Below are positions 42,608 through 51,291 of a DNA stretch of 64,000 nt, piece after piece (within the stretch, counting starts at the first letter, position 1; every line of letters starts with the position of its first letter). Source of the DNA: Foliamicus sp965115835. GTDB lineage: Bacteria > Pseudomonadota > Gammaproteobacteria > Steroidobacterales > Foliamicaceae. The stretch lies in NCBI GenBank assembly GCA_965115835.1, contig OZ220471.1:496001-560000 (forward strand). Reading direction: 5' to 3'. Below the pieces are notes generated by a model. The model had not been told where the DNA came from. It worked only from the letters and a program-made list of their open reading frames with translations, and searched no databases. Made by a program: the position numbers and the translations under genes.

Positions 42608-43639
42608 ATGACCATACGCACCGACGCACTGATTGTGGGCGCTGGGCCTTGCGGCCTTTTCCAGGTTTTCGAGTTGGGGCTGCTCGGCGTCAAGGCCCAC
42701 CTTGTGGATGCGCTGCGCGAGCCTGGCGGACAGTGCTCGGAACTCTACCCGGACAAGCCAATCTATGACATCCCCGCCATTCCGGTGCTCAACGCCCAGG
42801 AGCTGGTGGACGCGCTTTTGGAGCAGATCAAGCCTTTCGAGCCGGTATTCCGCTTGGGCGAAGAGGTCACCGTGGTCCGGCCTCTCGGCGAAGGGGAGGG
42901 GTTTCACGTAGAAACCGCCGCCGGCACGGAATTTCATGCGCGCACCCTGTTTCTGGCTGGCGGCGTAGGATCGTTTCAGCCGCGCAAACTTCGTCTTCAG
43001 GGCGCGGAGCTCATCGAGAACCGGCAACTGCACTATCGAGTCAAGGATTCTTCCCGGTTTGCCGGCAAACGGCTGCTGATTCTCGGCGGCGGCGATTCGG
43101 CGCTGGATTGGGCGCTCGAACTGGGTGGGGTGGCGGAATCAGTGGCTCTGGCTCACCGGCGCGACCAGTACCGCGCCGCGCCGGCCTCGGTCGACCGGTT
43201 CAGACAACGGGTGGCGGAGGGCAGGGCGAAACTGTTCGAAAACGCTCGCGCCACCCGCCTGCATCTGGAGCAGGGCCTGCTCGAGGCGGTTACGCTCACG
43301 ATTGACGATCAGGATCTCGATCCGCTGGAAGTCGATGAGCTTCTGGTCTTTTTCGGCTTGGCGCCAAAGCTGGGGCCGATTGCGGGGTGGGGTCTGGACC
43401 TGAACCGCAAGACGGTGAATGTGGACCCGGAAAAGTTCCAGACCAATGTGCCCGGCATCTTCGCCATTGGCGACATCTGCTTTTACCCGGGCAAGAAGAA
43501 GCTCATTCTGAGCGGATTCCACGAGGCGGCGCTGGCCGCCTTTGCCGCCAAGGAACTGTTGAATCCCGGAAAGAAGGTGCATCTTCAGTACACCACAACC
43601 AGCCCCATCATGCACCAGCGGTTGGGTCTGGTGGATTGA
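42608..43639 (+). CDS. TrxB-like ferredoxin/flavodoxin-NADP(+) reductase
   Basis: 343 residues. Thioredoxin-reductase-like fold without the CxxC redox pair: FAD motif ALIVGAGPCGLFQVFELGLL, then GGQCSELYPDKPIYDIP, the second dinucleotide motif LLILGGGDSALDWALEL, and the FAD-contacting FAIGDICFYPGKKKLILSGF. The C-terminus is extended, with YTTTSPIMHQRLGL. These features define the YumC/type 2 ferredoxin-NADP reductases. It supplies reduced ferredoxin or flavodoxin, or recycles NADPH. The stop lies 3 bases from the convergent TlpA-like gene. Confidence 0.93.
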   Translation: MTIRTDALIVGAGPCGLFQVFELGLLGVKAHLVDALREPGGQCSELYPDKPIYDIPAIPVLNAQELVDALLEQIKPFEPVFRLGEEVTVVRPLGEGEGFHVETAAGTEFHARTLFLAGGVGSFQPRKLRLQGAELIENRQLHYRVKDSSRFAGKRLLILGGGDSALDWALELGGVAESVALAHRRDQYRAAPASVDRFRQRVAEGRAKLFENARATRLHLEQGLLEAVTLTIDDQDLDPLEVDELLVFFGLAPKLGPIAGWGLDLNRKTVNVDPEKFQTNVPGIFAIGDICFYPGKKKLILSGFHEAALAAFAAKELLNPGKKVHLQYTTTSPIMHQRLGLVD

Positions 43640-43642
43640 AGT

Positions 43643-44266
43643 TCAGCGCGGGAGCGCTTGCCCGGCGCCCTCCGTTGCAGGCGGGAGCGCAACGCTTCCG
43701 TCCGTCGTTGCAGCGCGTATCGCGTCTTCGAATTGCTGTTCGGTGTGTCCCCCGAGAAGCGTTTTCGCCACGGCCCCGTCCGGACCGATCAGGTAGCTCG
43801 CCGGCAGCACGCCCGGCCAATACGGATCCAGTTCCTCCACCATGAGGTAATCTTCCATTTCAGCACTCAAGTAACTGTTCCATTTGGGGAATCGAATTTC
43901 GATAAACGTTTCCACTCGCCACTTTGAATCCGCCGGATCGTCCACCGAAATCGCAATCAGGGCGAAAGCGGACGGATCGAGTTTCTCCTTGAGCCGGATA
44001 AGCGCGGGAATTTCATGAATGCACGGGCCGCACCAGGTGGCCCAGAAATTCACCAGAACCACCTTGCCCCGGTGTCGTTCGAGCAGCGATGACAGATCCT
44101 TGGCCTGGAGGCTCTCGAGCATGGGCTCGCCAGTGGATTGCAATGCCCGGGAGTCGGCGTCCGCCGGCCGGACAGCCGCCGGCGCCAGCGCCAGAAATCC
44201 CAGCAGCAGGCCGCAAACGCGCCTGCGGAAGGGTGTAGGATATGAGATCGAAAGGACCTTGTTCAC
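43643..44266 (-). CDS. TlpA-like thioredoxin-fold protein
   Basis: 207 residues from a GTG at 44266. Signal peptide-like N-terminus (VCGLLLGFLALAPAAVRPA), then the redox motif VNFWATWCGPCIHEIP. The fold continues with FALIAISVDDPADSKWRVE, the cis-Pro region GVLPASYLIGPDG and a C-terminal helix. Predicted periplasmic thiol-disulfide reductant, as in TlpA/ResA-type proteins. It is divergent from the sialidase-like gene by 15 bases, so their control regions overlap. A link to cytochrome c maturation genes downstream is possible but they have their own CcmG. Confidence 0.88.
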   Translation of the reverse strand: MNKVLSISYPTPFRRRVCGLLLGFLALAPAAVRPADADSRALQSTGEPMLESLQAKDLSSLLERHRGKVVLVNFWATWCGPCIHEIPALIRLKEKLDPSAFALIAISVDDPADSKWRVETFIEIRFPKWNSYLSAEMEDYLMVEELDPYWPGVLPASYLIGPDGAVAKTLLGGHTEQQFEDAIRAATTDGSVALPPATEGAGQALPR

Positions 44267-44281
44267 TTCAGGCAGCGCCTT

Positions 44282-45703
44282 ATGAAAACGAGAGCATACA
44301 TCAGCGCAATCGCGCTGCTCGGTGCAGTGGTTTGCATGCCTTCCACGGCTTGGAGCAAGAGCGAAATCCTGTATCAGCAGACCCTGGGGCTTCGGGATCG
44401 CGCATCATTCAGCCCGGAGATTGCGGTCTCCAGCGATGGTGAGCTGTACGTGGTCTGGCTCGACCGCGACCTGCCCGCAGGTCCGCCGCCCAAGCGTTCG
44501 CCCGGCGAACACAGCCATCGCTCTGCGGTAGATCTTTATATTGCCCGCTCCGGCGATGGCGGCGCCAGTTTCGGGACTCCGGCCCGGGTGAATCGGGGAA
44601 GGGGCGCAATCTGGGGTTTCCAGGTCAGCAAGCCGCGCATCAGTACCGACAATCAGGGCGCCGTGCATGTGTTTTACCCCGCGAACACCGTGTCCGCGCA
44701 AACCCGCTTGGATGTGATCGCCTCGCACTACACACGTTCGCTCGACAAGGGCGCGACCTTTTCCGAGCCGGTCACGTTGAACTCGCATGTTGACAGGGAT
44801 GGGCGCGGGCTTCTGGGCGAAGGGCTGGGCGTTGCGCATGCGTTCGGAACAATGGCGGTGGCGGCAGACGGCGCCGTTCACGCATTCTGGTTGGATACGC
44901 GCTACATGGAGGATTCGGGCGAAGGCGCCACATTGTTCACGGCGGTTTCAACCGACGGGGGCGAAAGCTTTTCCGACGAAATCGAGTTTGCGCGCGGGGT
45001 GGTCTGCCCGTGCTGCCAGTTGGTCGCGGATTTCACGGAAGACAAGGCGGTGCTGCTTTCCTACCGGCATGTGTTCGACGACGGCTCGCGAGACAGCGTT
45101 GTGCTGCGCTCCACCGACCGGGGCGCCTCCTGGTCCGAGCGGGCGCGGTTGCCCATCGATCCCTGGTTCATCGACGGTTGCCCACTCAAGCCCACCGACA
45201 TGGCCGTCGGCGGAGACTACATCTATGCCATTGCGTACTCCGCCGGCCCGGAAGAGCACAAGGGCGTGTGGCTCAGCCGCTCGCGCAGCGACGGCGCGCT
45301 CCGGTTCGACAAGGCGATTCCCGTGCATCCGACATCCCGCTACAGCGACGCGCCGGTCGTTACCGTGACTCCGAACGGCGTCTTGCGGCTTGTGTGGAAT
45401 GCCCGGGAGGATCGCAAGAGCTCCTGGCGGCTGTACATGGCGGAATCCCGGGATCACGGCGAAACCTTTGCAGGCCCGTGGCCGTTGCCGACGCCCGAGG
45501 GCGATTCCCGGTTCCCCGTCATTGCGACGGCGGCAGACGGAACTTCGCACATTGCCTGGGAGCAGCGTGTGAAGATCGGGGATGTTGCGACCACCGAGGT
45601 TCGCGTGATGGGCATCGCAGCTCCCGTGACGGCGCCCGAAGCCCCGCTTGCCGCTCGCCTCGGGACGGCTTCTTCGACCGAGTCCTCCGCGGGCAAGCGC
45701 TGA
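44282..45703 (+). CDS. Exported BNR/sialidase-fold protein
   Basis: 473 residues with a signal peptide (ISAIALLGAVVCMPSTAWS, cleavage near residue 25). Several Asp-box motifs (S/T-x-D-x-G-x-x-W/F) repeat: SGDGGASF, STDGGESF, STDRGASW and SRDHGETF, giving a beta-propeller of the sialidase superfamily. An unusual CPCC cluster (FARGVVCPCCQLVADF) plus Cys in DGCPLKPTDMAV could bind metal. The sialidase catalytic Arg triad and Tyr/Glu pair cannot be confirmed by eye, so activity is unknown. Confidence 0.8.
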   Translation: MKTRAYISAIALLGAVVCMPSTAWSKSEILYQQTLGLRDRASFSPEIAVSSDGELYVVWLDRDLPAGPPPKRSPGEHSHRSAVDLYIARSGDGGASFGTPARVNRGRGAIWGFQVSKPRISTDNQGAVHVFYPANTVSAQTRLDVIASHYTRSLDKGATFSEPVTLNSHVDRDGRGLLGEGLGVAHAFGTMAVAADGAVHAFWLDTRYMEDSGEGATLFTAVSTDGGESFSDEIEFARGVVCPCCQLVADFTEDKAVLLSYRHVFDDGSRDSVVLRSTDRGASWSERARLPIDPWFIDGCPLKPTDMAVGGDYIYAIAYSAGPEEHKGVWLSRSRSDGALRFDKAIPVHPTSRYSDAPVVTVTPNGVLRLVWNAREDRKSSWRLYMAESRDHGETFAGPWPLPTPEGDSRFPVIATAADGTSHIAWEQRVKIGDVATTEVRVMGIAAPVTAPEAPLAARLGTASSTESSAGKR

Positions 45704-45707
45704 AAGC

Positions 45708-45727
45708 CTGCCGCCAGCCAGCGGCAG
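45708..45727 (+). terminator. Hairpin after the sialidase-like gene
   Basis: CTGCCGC-CAGCCA-GCGGCAG, a perfect 7-bp stem starting 5 bases after the stop. No U-tract follows. Possible terminator. Confidence 0.4.
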
Positions 45728-45783
45728 ATCCCTGCGAAAACGATCGCGCCCGCCTGCTGCTGTCTGACCCGGCTTTAACTTTA

Positions 45784-45799
45784 CATAATATGTATTATG
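45784..45799. promoter_or_regulatory. AT-rich perfect inverted repeat
   Basis: CATAATA-TG-TATTATG: 7-bp arms around 2 bases, inside an AT-rich patch between convergent genes. Operator-like, but no gene obviously starts here. Confidence 0.45.
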
Positions 45800-45893
45800 C
45801 CCAAAAGGTGGCGCGGCAACGGCTACTGCCAAAACGGTGGGTATGTCAGTGCGGTTGCCAGAGCCCTCCGGCCCCGAACGACCCTGTACGGCC

Positions 45894-47117
45894 CTATGCT
45901 GCCCCGGGTTTCGCGAACAGGATCTGGGCGTCTCCGATGGCGCGCTCTGCAAACCCTGCTTCGCAGTAGCGGAAATAGAACTCGTACATGCGGATGAACT
46001 CGTCCGGATAACCCAGCTTGCGGATCTGGTCGCCATTGCGAGCAAGGGCTTCCGCCCAGAGTCTGAGGGTGCGAACGTAGTGCCTGCCGATGTCTTCAAG
46101 CTTCACAAGCCGAAGGTCGGTGCGCCGGCGGACTGCGCCCATGATGGCCTCGATGGATGGCAGGAACCCTCCCGGAAAAATGTATTGCTTGATGAAGTCC
46201 ACTGTTTTCAACGCCCGGCGATAGGTCTGATCCGTAATGGTGATGGCCTGCAGGGCCATGCGGCCGTCCGCAACCAGAAGCTCGCTGCAGCGCTGGAAAT
46301 ACAGGTCGAGGTACTGCGGACCCACCGCTTCGATCATTTCGATCGAGATAATGCGATCGAAACGACCGCCAACATCCCGGTAGTCCTGCAGGCGCAAGTC
46401 CACCCGATCCGCCACGCCGGCCGCCTGAATCCGCTGGCTGGCTTCCTCGAACTGGCGGCGGGAAATGGTAATGCTGACCACCTTGCAGCCGTGCTGGCGG
46501 GCCAGATGAATCGCGCACGCCCCCCAGCCGCTGCCGATTTCGAGCACCCGCATCCCCGGCTCAAGCTGCAGCATGGCGCACAGCCGCTCCAGCTTCGCGA
46601 CCGACGCTTTCTCCAGGCTTGTTTTCCCGGTTGCAAACCAGGCGCAGGAGTACAGCATCGTGGGGTCCAGGATCTGCTCGAAGAAATCGTTTCCCGCATC
46701 GTAATGCTCCGCGATGTTTCGTCTGGCTCCGGTTCGCGTGTTGCGCCGCAAGGCGTGGCCGCCCCGGCGCAACAGGCCGGGAAGCCGGCTCAGGGGTCCT
46801 TCCAGTCCTTCGAGAACATCTCTTTCGCGCAGAAGGAGGCGCAGCAGCCCCGCCAGATCCGGCGAGCGCCATTGTCCGGCCATGAACGAACCCCCTGCCC
46901 CGACCGACCCTCCCAGCGCAATGGCGCGCCAGCAAGCGTTGTCCAGGACCTCGAATCGGGCTACCGGAAGATCGCCGGCGTTGTCATGGCCTCCAAGGAG
47001 TCTGGATTGTCCCCCTTCGACAATTTCCAGCCTGCCGTCACGCAACCGGTCGAGGCGCTTTTCGACGAGATGGCGCCAGATGGAGCGCGGAAATGGCGCT
47101 GCCGACGGAGACCTCAT
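45894..47117 (-). CDS. cfa: Cyclopropane-fatty-acyl-phospholipid synthase family methyltransferase
   Basis: 407 residues from the ATG at 47117. Family features: RRNIAEHYDAGNDFFEQILD, LDPTMLYSCAWF, SAM-binding MRVLEIGSGWGACAIHLA, VSITISRRQFEEA, the catalytic-region FDRIISIEMIEAVG, and FIKQYIFPGGFLPS, where the HxxxF-like stretch sits. It adds a methylene bridge or methyl group to unsaturated acyl chains of membrane phospholipids. ATGA overlap with the DUF1365 gene, which overlaps the FAD oxidoreductase gene in turn. Confidence 0.93.
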   Translation of the reverse strand: MRSPSAAPFPRSIWRHLVEKRLDRLRDGRLEIVEGGQSRLLGGHDNAGDLPVARFEVLDNACWRAIALGGSVGAGGSFMAGQWRSPDLAGLLRLLLRERDVLEGLEGPLSRLPGLLRRGGHALRRNTRTGARRNIAEHYDAGNDFFEQILDPTMLYSCAWFATGKTSLEKASVAKLERLCAMLQLEPGMRVLEIGSGWGACAIHLARQHGCKVVSITISRRQFEEASQRIQAAGVADRVDLRLQDYRDVGGRFDRIISIEMIEAVGPQYLDLYFQRCSELLVADGRMALQAITITDQTYRRALKTVDFIKQYIFPGGFLPSIEAIMGAVRRRTDLRLVKLEDIGRHYVRTLRLWAEALARNGDQIRKLGYPDEFIRMYEFYFRYCEAGFAERAIGDAQILFAKPGAA

Positions 47118-47863
47118 CGCCCCGGATGCGCCAGGGGCGGAACACCTTTCAGCCACAGGCGCAGCGCGTTGAGGTGGATACGAAGGGTCACGTTGGCGGT
47201 CATCAGGGGAAAGCGGCAAAGGCTGCGCGCGAGTACGCGGCCCGTCATTTCCCGGCGGGCCAGGACCAGACTGGTGCGCAGAACCGAGTCCTCCCGATTG
47301 TGCACGTTGATGCTGAGCGAAAGCCGGTTCCCGGGAGGGGCTACCCAGAAGCGGTAGAAAAGATCCATGGGAAGGAAGGGAGAAACATGCATGTCCTTCT
47401 TGAAATCGAATTGTTCTCCCCTTCCCTTACGCCTGGAAGAGGCAGCGGGGAGAACGTAGCAGATGCGCTCCTTCCAGGGCGTGTTGCTGACTTCCAGCAC
47501 ATAGCAGCGCGGTTTGGCCCCGTCGCTGTCAAAGCAGTAATACACCGAGATCGGGTTGAAAACATGACCGAAATAGCGGAGATGGGTGAGTAACCTCACG
47601 GGACCATCAAGACGCATCCCGCAGCGCTGGCGGACCAGATCGCGCACGCCGGACGCCAGATCAGCACTCTTTCCGTCAAGGTGATCGGCGGCGCGATATT
47701 CCGCAATGGCCCGCCTGCCGGTAGACCAGAACCATCGCCCGGAAAACACCTCATCGAGTTCATCCAGATCCATATACGCCATGAACAGGCGGTATTGGAA
47801 CGAATGTCCTGCCGGCTTATGCCGTGTATGCCGGACCCATCCCTCGTAAATTGCGCTGTGCAT
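47114..47863 (-). CDS. DUF1365 family protein
   Basis: 249 residues. Starts HSAIYEGWVRHTRHKPAGHS after Met, then FQYRLFMAYMDLDEL, LTHLRYFGHVFNPISVYYCF and CYVLEVSNTPWKERICYVLP, then the segment FDFKKDMHVSPFLPMDLFYR. All are hallmark stretches of DUF1365, a family almost always found between a FAD-dependent amine-oxidase-like protein and a cyclopropane synthase. The reaction is not established; a role in lipid modification under singlet-oxygen/membrane stress (the ChrR/sigma-E regulon of several proteobacteria) is known from context elsewhere. It overlaps the oxidoreductase by 47 bases. Confidence 0.93.
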   Translation of the reverse strand: MHSAIYEGWVRHTRHKPAGHSFQYRLFMAYMDLDELDEVFSGRWFWSTGRRAIAEYRAADHLDGKSADLASGVRDLVRQRCGMRLDGPVRLLTHLRYFGHVFNPISVYYCFDSDGAKPRCYVLEVSNTPWKERICYVLPAASSRRKGRGEQFDFKKDMHVSPFLPMDLFYRFWVAPPGNRLSLSINVHNREDSVLRTSLVLARREMTGRVLARSLCRFPLMTANVTLRIHLNALRLWLKGVPPLAHPGR

Positions 47864-49181
47864 ATTCGGATTGTGCCTGAAGAGCGGCGCCGGACGCCCA
47901 TCTGCGCAAGCTCTGCGCAGCCTTCATTCCGCTTGCCAGCCCATCTTCGTGAAAGCCCCACTTCGCCCAGGCGCCGCAATAGAAGCGGTTGCCGGCGCCA
48001 TTCAGCTCTTGCAGCCTTCCCTGGGCTGCAAACGCAGCGGCGCTCAGGACAGGATGCGAGAAACTCAGGGTGCGAATCCTCTTGTCTCCGGGAATCTCGA
48101 GCAGGGGGTTTACGGTGACGCAAACCGGCTCCGGAGAGTCCAGATGCTGCAGGAGGCTGAGGTTGTAGGTAACCGAGGCCTGCCTGCCGCTGTCCGGTCC
48201 CCTGTAGTAATTCCACGAGGCCCAGGCCCGCTTTCTCCTGGGCAGTATCCGCCGATCCGTATGCACCACGGCTTCGTTGCGCTGATACGGGATGGCTCCC
48301 AGTATCTGTTTCTCCAGAGGCGTGGGATCCCCGAGCAGGGCCAGCGCCTGATCGCTGTGCGTCGCGATCACGATGGCGTCGTACAGCTCGTGCCCCGCAT
48401 CCGTCTCCACCTTCACTCCCGGACCGTTCGACCGGATCCGGCGCACCGGCGTCTCCAGCATCACCCGGCCGCGCATCTGCCGCAGGGCGGCATTCGCGTA
48501 TTGCGCGGAACCCCCCGGAATCATGCGCCACTGGTGATGCCCGCGAGCCCCGAGCAGCATGTGGTTGGCCATGAAACGAAACAGGTACAAGCTCGGAAAA
48601 CCTTCGATTGTTTCTGCCGGCGACGACCAGATCGCGCCCGCCATGGGCAACAGGTAATCTTCAGCCAGCTCCGGGCCATACCCTCCATCGGCAATGAAAT
48701 CCCTGACACTCAGGCTGGCCAGTTCCTGTTCGCGCTCCCTGAGCGCGCTCCTTGCGTCGCGGTTGAACCGCAGAATGTCCCGCAGCATCCGGTAATGCCT
48801 CGGCCGGAGCAGATTCCGCCGCTGTGAGAACAGTTGGTTCGTTGTGCTGCCCTGATACTCCAGTCCGCTGCGGTCGCAACGCATGCTGAAACTCATCGCC
48901 GTTTCCCGCGAAGGAACACCCAGTTCTTCCAGCAGGCGTGTGAATTGCGGGTAATTCGCGTGGTTGAACACCATGAAGCCGAGGTCGGCGTGGTATTCCC
49001 GCCCGAATCGCTCGAAACGAAAAGTATGGGCGTGCCCTCCCGGCCGGCTGCGCGCCTCATAAAGGGTCACGTCGTGCGCCGCGTCCAGCTCCCTCGCCGC
49101 AGCGATCCCGGAGATCCCGGAGCCCACGACGGCTACCTTGAGGCGGAGGAAATCCGCAAGCGGATCCCGTTCGCCGTTCAT
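47817..49181 (-). CDS. FAD-dependent amine-oxidase-like oxidoreductase
   Basis: 454 residues from the ATG at 49181 (a GTG at 49217 would add 12). FAD-binding VAVVGSGISGIAAARELDA, then DVTLYEARSRPGGHAHTF and DLGFMVFNHANYPQF at the N-terminus; AGAIWSSPAETIEGFP and DAIVIATHSDQALALLGDP in the middle; and FYCGAWAKWGFHEDGLASG near the end. This is the NAD/FAD-binding protein that precedes DUF1365 and cfa in many gammaproteobacteria and is thought to desaturate or oxidise an acyl substrate. The first gene of the lipid operon, divergent from the desaturase. Confidence 0.92.
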   Translation of the reverse strand: MNGERDPLADFLRLKVAVVGSGISGIAAARELDAAHDVTLYEARSRPGGHAHTFRFERFGREYHADLGFMVFNHANYPQFTRLLEELGVPSRETAMSFSMRCDRSGLEYQGSTTNQLFSQRRNLLRPRHYRMLRDILRFNRDARSALREREQELASLSVRDFIADGGYGPELAEDYLLPMAGAIWSSPAETIEGFPSLYLFRFMANHMLLGARGHHQWRMIPGGSAQYANAALRQMRGRVMLETPVRRIRSNGPGVKVETDAGHELYDAIVIATHSDQALALLGDPTPLEKQILGAIPYQRNEAVVHTDRRILPRRKRAWASWNYYRGPDSGRQASVTYNLSLLQHLDSPEPVCVTVNPLLEIPGDKRIRTLSFSHPVLSAAAFAAQGRLQELNGAGNRFYCGAWAKWGFHEDGLASGMKAAQSLRRWASGAALQAQSEYAQRNLRGMGPAYTA

Positions 49182-49226
49182 GCGGTGGCCCGGGATTGGG
49201 TCGATGGTCTGGAGCACGGCGCGCTC

Positions 49227-49254
49227 ATGCTATGCGCATAATCCTGTAGTGCAA
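49227..49254 (-). promoter_or_regulatory. Promoter of the FAD oxidoreductase-DUF1365-cfa operon
   Basis: Read on the minus strand: TTGCAC (49254-49249), 16-base spacer, TAGCAT (49232-49227), about 45 bases before the oxidoreductase ATG. Sigma-70-like; no clear ECF sigma motif is seen. Confidence 0.4.
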
Positions 49255-49266
49255 GTTGCCGATGGC

Positions 49267-49272
49267 TATAAT
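49267..49272 (+). promoter_or_regulatory. -10 element upstream of the desaturase
   Basis: TATAAT, about 68 bases before the preferred desaturase start, back-to-back with the promoter of the divergent lipid operon. Confidence 0.45.
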
Positions 49273-49339
49273 TCGGTTTGTTGAGCGTGTGGGATTCAAG
49301 CGCTGGAGCGAGGGTCCGCACGAAAGCATGAGGACTGCC

Positions 49340-50194
49340 ATGAAAAAGGCGCAACGCAAGGCCCGGGCCGTAATCGTGGGAATGGTGGGCTTTCATGTGG
49401 CCGGGCTCGGCGCCATCTTTACGGGAGTGAGCAAGACCGCACTGGTCGTGGCCGGTGTGCTGTACTTCCTGCGCGCCTTCGGTGTTACGGCCGGCTACCA
49501 CCGCCTGCTGGCCCATTCGTCGTACCACGCTTCGCGACCGGTGCGCTTCCTGCTGGCCTTTCTGGGCAGTTGCGCCACCCAGGGCGGTCCCTTGTGGTGG
49601 GCGTCGCACCACCGCAGGCACCACCGTTACTCGGAGCGCAAGGAAGATATTCACTCGCCCGTTCAGCGGGGCTTCTGGTACGCGCACATGGGGTGGATGT
49701 GGGATTCCGTGTGCTTTCAGGGCAACTTCGCCAATGTCAAGGATCTGCACCGTTACCCCGAGATCAAGCTGCTTCAGAAGGGCTACCTGTTCCTGATAGC
49801 CGGACAGGCTGTGTTCCTGTTCGGGTTGGGCATGCTGCTCGACGCACTGTTTCCCGGGCTGGGAACCAGCGGTTCCCAGTTGCTGGTGTGGGGCTTCTTC
49901 ATCAGTATCGTGGCCTTGTGGCACGCCACATTCATGGTGAACTCGGTTTGCCACCTCTGGGGCACACGGCCCAACGCCTCCGGCGACGAAAGCCGCAACA
50001 ACCTGCTGGTTGCGCTGCTCACTCTCGGCGAAGGCTGGCACAACAATCACCATCGCTGGGCCTATTCGGCGCGGCATGGACTGCGCTGGTGGCAGCTTGA
50101 CGTCACCTGGCTTGCCCTGCTGCTGATGAAACAGTTGCGTCTGGTGCGGGATCTCAGGCTGCCGATGCGAAACCCGGTTCCAGCCAAGGCCTGA
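49340..50194 (+). CDS. Acyl-CoA desaturase (delta-9 type)
   Basis: 284 residues from the ATG at 49340, preferred because AGGA lies 5 bases upstream; an ATG at 49328 adds 4 residues. Membrane desaturase with the three His boxes: HRLLAH (GYHRLLAHSSYH), HHRRHH (WWASHHRRHHRYSERKEDIH) and the third box GEGWHNNHHRWAYSARHG. Hydrophobic pairs flank the boxes (VIVGMVGFHVAGLGAIF; LFLIAGQAVFLFGLGMLLD). It introduces a double bond into acyl chains using di-iron chemistry. Its product would be the substrate of the divergently encoded cyclopropane synthase set. Confidence 0.93.
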   Translation: MKKAQRKARAVIVGMVGFHVAGLGAIFTGVSKTALVVAGVLYFLRAFGVTAGYHRLLAHSSYHASRPVRFLLAFLGSCATQGGPLWWASHHRRHHRYSERKEDIHSPVQRGFWYAHMGWMWDSVCFQGNFANVKDLHRYPEIKLLQKGYLFLIAGQAVFLFGLGMLLDALFPGLGTSGSQLLVWGFFISIVALWHATFMVNSVCHLWGTRPNASGDESRNNLLVALLTLGEGWHNNHHRWAYSARHGLRWWQLDVTWLALLLMKQLRLVRDLRLPMRNPVPAKA

Positions 50195-50280
50195 AGCGCC
50201 CTGCCGCAGGGGTTCGCAGGGGTCGCGCTACCGGAAACCAGCGCTTTCGTGGTCGACTGGCTGCTCGGGCAGGCGCCCGG

Positions 50281-51291
50281 TTACGGCTGCGGGCGCAGCT
50301 CGAGTTCCAGGGCGCCCTGGCCTGCCTTCCAGTGGCCCTGCGCCTCAAGGTCGCCAGGCCCCGGCGTGGTTCGGCCGGTCGCCGACAGCCGCGCGGTTAC
50401 GGTCAGTTCGGCCTGATCGGAAATTTTGGCGCCGGGCAGCATGGCGTCGGCGTCGCCCAGGCGCACAGCGAGCGGGAAAAGCGCGCCGTCCAGGCGCTTG
50501 GCGGCCAACGGGGGCCCCGACTGGCCGGGAGCGCGCGCCACCACAAACAACACCGCGCCGGGCGGCGCCGAACCCGCCTCCGCAAGACGCAGGCGAAGCT
50601 CCACAACAACCTCCGTGGGCGTGCTGCCGGCAGGCGTTGCGGAAGCCCCCAGGCGGTTCAGTTCACGCTCCAGGATGCCGCGCACTTCTTCGGGCGCCGG
50701 GCCTTCCAGCATCGCCCGCCAGCGCCGTACCGCTACTATGGTTTCCCCTCTGGCGCGGGCCCTCAAGCCCCCGTACCACAGTCCCTTCGGATGGCGAGGA
50801 TCCGCTTCGAGCACCTGTTCCACCATATCGCCAGCCTCCTGAAGAAGGCGTTCGGGATCTTCCAGAATCAGCGCCTCGGCCTTGCCCATGAGTGCGTCCG
50901 TATCCCGCCCGCCGGTCAGCTCGAGCGCGCGGTCGAAGGCGGCCACCGCTTCGGGATAGTTGCCCAGTTGGCTGTAGGATGCGCCCAGCAGCATCCATCC
51001 CTGCAGGTCCTGCGGAGATTGCTCCAGTCTGGCGCGCAGCGGGCCGATCAGTGTTTCCAGCGTCCCCGGCGAACCGGGATTGTCGGCATCGACCCCTGTG
51101 TGGGCCCACTCGTGGTTGCTCGACTGCTCGTACACAAGAAACGCCAGGGCGGGTATCAGCAGGCAGGAGGCGGTCAGCGCCGCCGTGCTGGACGGCCGGG
51201 CGCGGTCGCGCCACAGGGGCGCTGCAACGCAGGCCAGCGCCGCCAGGGCCAGGATCCCGGCAACCGCGAGAAACAGGCCCCCGGCGCTCAT
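50281..51291 (-). CDS. ccmI: Cytochrome c biogenesis protein CcmI (TPR)
   Basis: 336 residues from the ATG at 51291 (ATGA overlap with ccmH). Two N-terminal membrane helices (LFLAVAGILALAALACVAAP and ALTASCLLIPALAFLVY), then TPR units (DLQGWMLLGASYSQLGNYPE and KGLWYGGLRARARGETIVAV) and a beta-rich C-terminal domain (TEVVVELRLRLAEAGS onward), as in CcmI. It hands apocytochrome c to the CcmFH heme ligase. Last gene of the cluster. Confidence 0.92.
   Translation of the reverse strand: MSAGGLFLAVAGILALAALACVAAPLWRDRARPSSTAALTASCLLIPALAFLVYEQSSNHEWAHTGVDADNPGSPGTLETLIGPLRARLEQSPQDLQGWMLLGASYSQLGNYPEAVAAFDRALELTGGRDTDALMGKAEALILEDPERLLQEAGDMVEQVLEADPRHPKGLWYGGLRARARGETIVAVRRWRAMLEGPAPEEVRGILERELNRLGASATPAGSTPTEVVVELRLRLAEAGSAPPGAVLFVVARAPGQSGPPLAAKRLDGALFPLAVRLGDADAMLPGAKISDQAELTVTARLSATGRTTPGPGDLEAQGHWKAGQGALELELRPQP

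Noticed and set aside
39397..42693. Very long minus-strand frame of about 1,100 codons over holB, pilZ and the glycosyltransferase
   Set aside because: It is a GC-rich antisense/out-of-frame shadow; the real proteins in other frames have clear family motifs.
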